From Ferruginibacter sp. (GTDB lineage: Bacteria; Bacteroidota; Bacteroidia; Chitinophagales; Chitinophagaceae), in assembly GCA_025352435.1 (NCBI GenBank), contig JANXTN010000003.1, positions 1-26,649 of the forward strand: a stretch of DNA of 26,649 bases, written 5' to 3'. Positions 24,917 to 26,649 of the stretch are shown here, in pieces (the first letter of the stretch is position 1; each line of letters opens with the position of its first letter). The notes below the pieces were generated by a model, which was given only the letters and a program-made list of their open reading frames with translations, was not told where the DNA came from and searched no databases. A program made the translations under genes and the position numbers.

Positions 24917-25182
24917 CGGCGATTTAGAATTTCTGAGAATTACATGACATGCTCAGCTGCTGTTGAAAGCAGGTAACAAAACACAGGTTACCTAACCGGA
25001 CAAAAAAGAATTTTCTCCCCACACAACGGCCCGAAGCATACTATGTGATCATCAAAAATATTTTTTTGACCATCTAGTATTGTGAAGTGGCTTAAGTAAG
25101 ACTTCCATAAAATTGCCCAAGGGCATGAACGGCACAGCCAGCTATAATACTACACGGTCTTCATTTTAAACAAATAATTACC
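24917..25182 (+). promoter_or_regulatory. Long putative 5' leader of the DEAD-box helicase gene
   Basis: About 265 non-coding bases between the predicted promoter box and the start codon. Hairpins visible by eye are GGTAAC (24972-24977) with GTTACC (24987-24992), and an AT-rich stem TCAAAAA (25052-25058) with TTTTTGA (25063-25069), extended by GAT/ATC across a 2x2 internal loop. TGCCC-AA-GGGCA near 25113-25124 is a further short palindrome. No ORF or known riboswitch signature was recognised. Leaders of this length are known for cold-induced helicase and cold-shock genes in other bacteria; a regulatory role here is inference. Confidence 0.45.
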
Positions 25183-26649
25183 ATGAATGCATTTGAAGCA
25201 TTAGGCCTAAACGAAAACCTCGTACAGGCAGTCGCAGATTTAGGGTTTACAGAACCCACCCCCATTCAAACACAGGCTATTCCTGTATTGATTGCAGGTA
25301 CAAAAGATTTTGTAGGCCTTGCACAAACAGGAACCGGTAAAACCGCCGCTTTTGGTTTACCGTTGTTACATCTTATAAAAGCAGAAGATAAATTTCCGCA
25401 GGCGTTGATTGTTTGTCCTACACGTGAATTGTGTTTGCAGATAACAAATGACCTTACAGATTTTAGAAAACACAGTAAAGGATTGAATGTAGAAGCGGTG
25501 TATGGCGGTGCCTCTATCGTAATGCAAATTCGCAATTTAAAAAGAGGCGTGCAGGTGGTAGTAGCCACACCGGGCCGCTTAATTGACCTTATTGAAAGAA
25601 AAGCTATTGACTTACAAAAAGTAAAATACGTAGTGCTGGATGAGGCAGATGAAATGTTGAATATGGGTTTTAGAGAAGACATTGATTTTGTATTGAAGAA
25701 CACTGTTAACAGAGAAAGTATCTGGTTATTTTCTGCAACGATGCCTACGCAGGTACGTGCTATTGCAAAAAACTTTATGACCAATCCTGAAGAAATTACG
25801 GTAGGTAAAAAGAACAGCGGTAACGTAAATATTGATCACCAGTTTTTTGTAGCGCCTGCAAACAGCCGTTACGAATCTTTGAAGCGATTGATAGATTTTA
25901 ACCCTGATATGTACGGCATTATTTTTACAAGAACCAAAGCTGATGCACAGGATATATCTGAGCGTTTATCAAAAGCAGGTTACGAAATTGAGGCTCTTCA
26001 TGGTGACCTTACGCAACAACAAAGAGACAGGGTTATGGGACGTTTTCGTACCAAAGCCTTACAACTTTTAATAGCTACAGATGTGGCTGCACGTGGTATT
26101 GACGTGGATGGTATAACCCATGTAATCAACTACGAGTTACCAGATGATATGGAAGTTTATACTCACCGTGCAGGTCGTACAGGTCGTGCTGGTAAAACAG
26201 GTATCTGTCTTACCATTTGCCATACAAGAGAAACTTTTAAGATTAGAAGTTTAGAGAAAATGGTGAACACGCAGTTTCATAAAATGGATATACCAAGTGG
26301 TAAAGATGTGTGTAGAAAACAGTTCTTTCACTTTATGGATAAACTGATCACAACAGATATTTCTCACGGTGATTATGAAACGTATTTACCGGACCTTATG
26401 GCAAAATTTGCAGACGTAACCAAAGAAGAAGTTTTGCAAAGAGTAGCGGCTTTAGAGTTTGACCATTTCCTAAAATACTATGAAAATGCAGAAGACTTAA
26501 ATGCTAAAGATGCAGGCAGAAGAGTGATAAATAATGATAGAGCTATTGTACGTGATGACAGCAGCAGAAAAGAACGCAGCACATTTAACAGAAGAGACAA
26601 TGGTTATACAAGATTGTTTTTAAACCTTGGTACCAAAGATGGTTTTTAC
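25183..26649 (+). CDS. DEAD-box ATP-dependent RNA helicase (DeaD/CsdA-like), 3' end outside the window
   Basis: 489 codons are open to the window end without a stop, so the protein is truncated by the edge, not broken. The Q motif (FEALGLN and PTPIQ) is followed by motif I AQTGTGKT (47-54), PTREL, TPGR, DEAD (153-156), SAT (184-186), ARGIDV and HRAGRTGRAG (328-337): a complete RecA1-RecA2 core. A linker of about 110 residues follows. At 475-489 YTRLFLNLGTKDGFY begins a DbpA-type RNA-binding domain, as in DeaD/CsdA and DbpA proteins. It is expected to remodel rRNA or mRNA structure during ribosome assembly, especially in the cold. The start ATG at 25183 gives the canonical MNAFEALGL. Confidence 0.95.
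   Translation, partial: MNAFEALGLNENLVQAVADLGFTEPTPIQTQAIPVLIAGTKDFVGLAQTGTGKTAAFGLPLLHLIKAEDKFPQALIVCPTRELCLQITNDLTDFRKHSKGLNVEAVYGGASIVMQIRNLKRGVQVVVATPGRLIDLIERKAIDLQKVKYVVLDEADEMLNMGFREDIDFVLKNTVNRESIWLFSATMPTQVRAIAKNFMTNPEEITVGKKNSGNVNIDHQFFVAPANSRYESLKRLIDFNPDMYGIIFTRTKADAQDISERLSKAGYEIEALHGDLTQQQRDRVMGRFRTKALQLLIATDVAARGIDVDGITHVINYELPDDMEVYTHRAGRTGRAGKTGICLTICHTRETFKIRSLEKMVNTQFHKMDIPSGKDVCRKQFFHFMDKLITTDISHGDYETYLPDLMAKFADVTKEEVLQRVAALEFDHFLKYYENAEDLNAKDAGRRVINNDRAIVRDDSSRKERSTFNRRDNGYTRLFLNLGTKDGFY

Noticed and set aside
24917-25182. A 6S, SRP, RNase P or tmRNA gene in the region before the DEAD-box gene
   Set aside because: None of the conserved core motifs of those RNAs was found; the stretch is better read as an mRNA leader.
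25266-25784. A 172-residue - strand ORF opposite the DEAD-box gene
   Set aside because: It is a shadow of the strongly conserved + strand helicase core.
1-26649. CRISPR arrays, insertion sequences, prophage or tRNA genes
   Set aside because: No regularly spaced repeats, transposase or integrase motifs, phage genes or cloverleaf structures were recognised by eye. The short AT-rich repeats are too degenerate and irregular for CRISPR.

Overview
The window reads as chromosomal DNA of a Bacteroidota bacterium, most likely Chitinophagia/Chitinophagaceae. The phylum call is well supported. The base composition is AT-rich, genes lack Shine-Dalgarno sequences, and upstream regions carry the Bacteroidota -7 box TAnnTTTG. 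A secreted protease ends in a type IX secretion (T9SS) sorting domain, and the order rpmB-rpmG-DUF4295-ftsY is typical of the phylum. The family-level call is inference from general sequence flavour. Nothing seen suggests a phage, plasmid, transposase, CRISPR array, tRNA or rRNA.

Layout. 1-3.0 kb (+): a DMT/EamA permease, then the small ribosomal operon rpmB-rpmG-DUF4295 closed by a hairpin terminator, then ftsY, which ends in a strong bidirectional terminator. 3.0-7.2 kb (-): an NfsB-like nitroreductase and a 1150-residue T9SS-exported reprolysin-type zinc protease. 7.35-12.7 kb (+): a compact DNA-repair operon of MBL-fold exonuclease, ATP-dependent DNA ligase and Lhr-like helicase. The PdeM phosphoesterase that often accompanies this set is not next to it. 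12.7-20.2 kb (-): seven haem genes transcribed hemA-hemC-hemD-hemE-hemF-hemB-hemL. 20.4-22.0 kb (+): divergent hemH and hemJ. 22.0-24.6 kb: dapD (-), a GT9 heptosyltransferase-like gene (+) and an outer-membrane beta-barrel gene (-). 24.6-25.2 kb: a non-coding stretch with a GC-rich inverted repeat and the long leader of the last gene. 25.2 kb to the end (+): a DEAD-box RNA helicase cut off by the window edge.

How the genes work together. The two divergent haem blocks encode all nine enzymes from glutamyl-tRNA to protohaem by the C5, protoporphyrin-dependent route. HemF (O2-dependent) handles coproporphyrinogen oxidation and HemJ protoporphyrinogen oxidation. The exonuclease-ligase-helicase operon is a known bacterial DNA-repair module.

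No wholly new multi-gene system is evident; most genes are housekeeping. The most unusual signals are small. They are an in-frame, inverted-repeat-derived insertion of about 35 residues between helicase motifs II and III of the Lhr-like protein, related short-period repeats at the exonuclease 3' end and on both sides of hemF, a HemC with an extra segment of about 40 residues, a four-cysteine loop in ferrochelatase, and a predicted 265-nt structured leader before the DEAD-box helicase gene.
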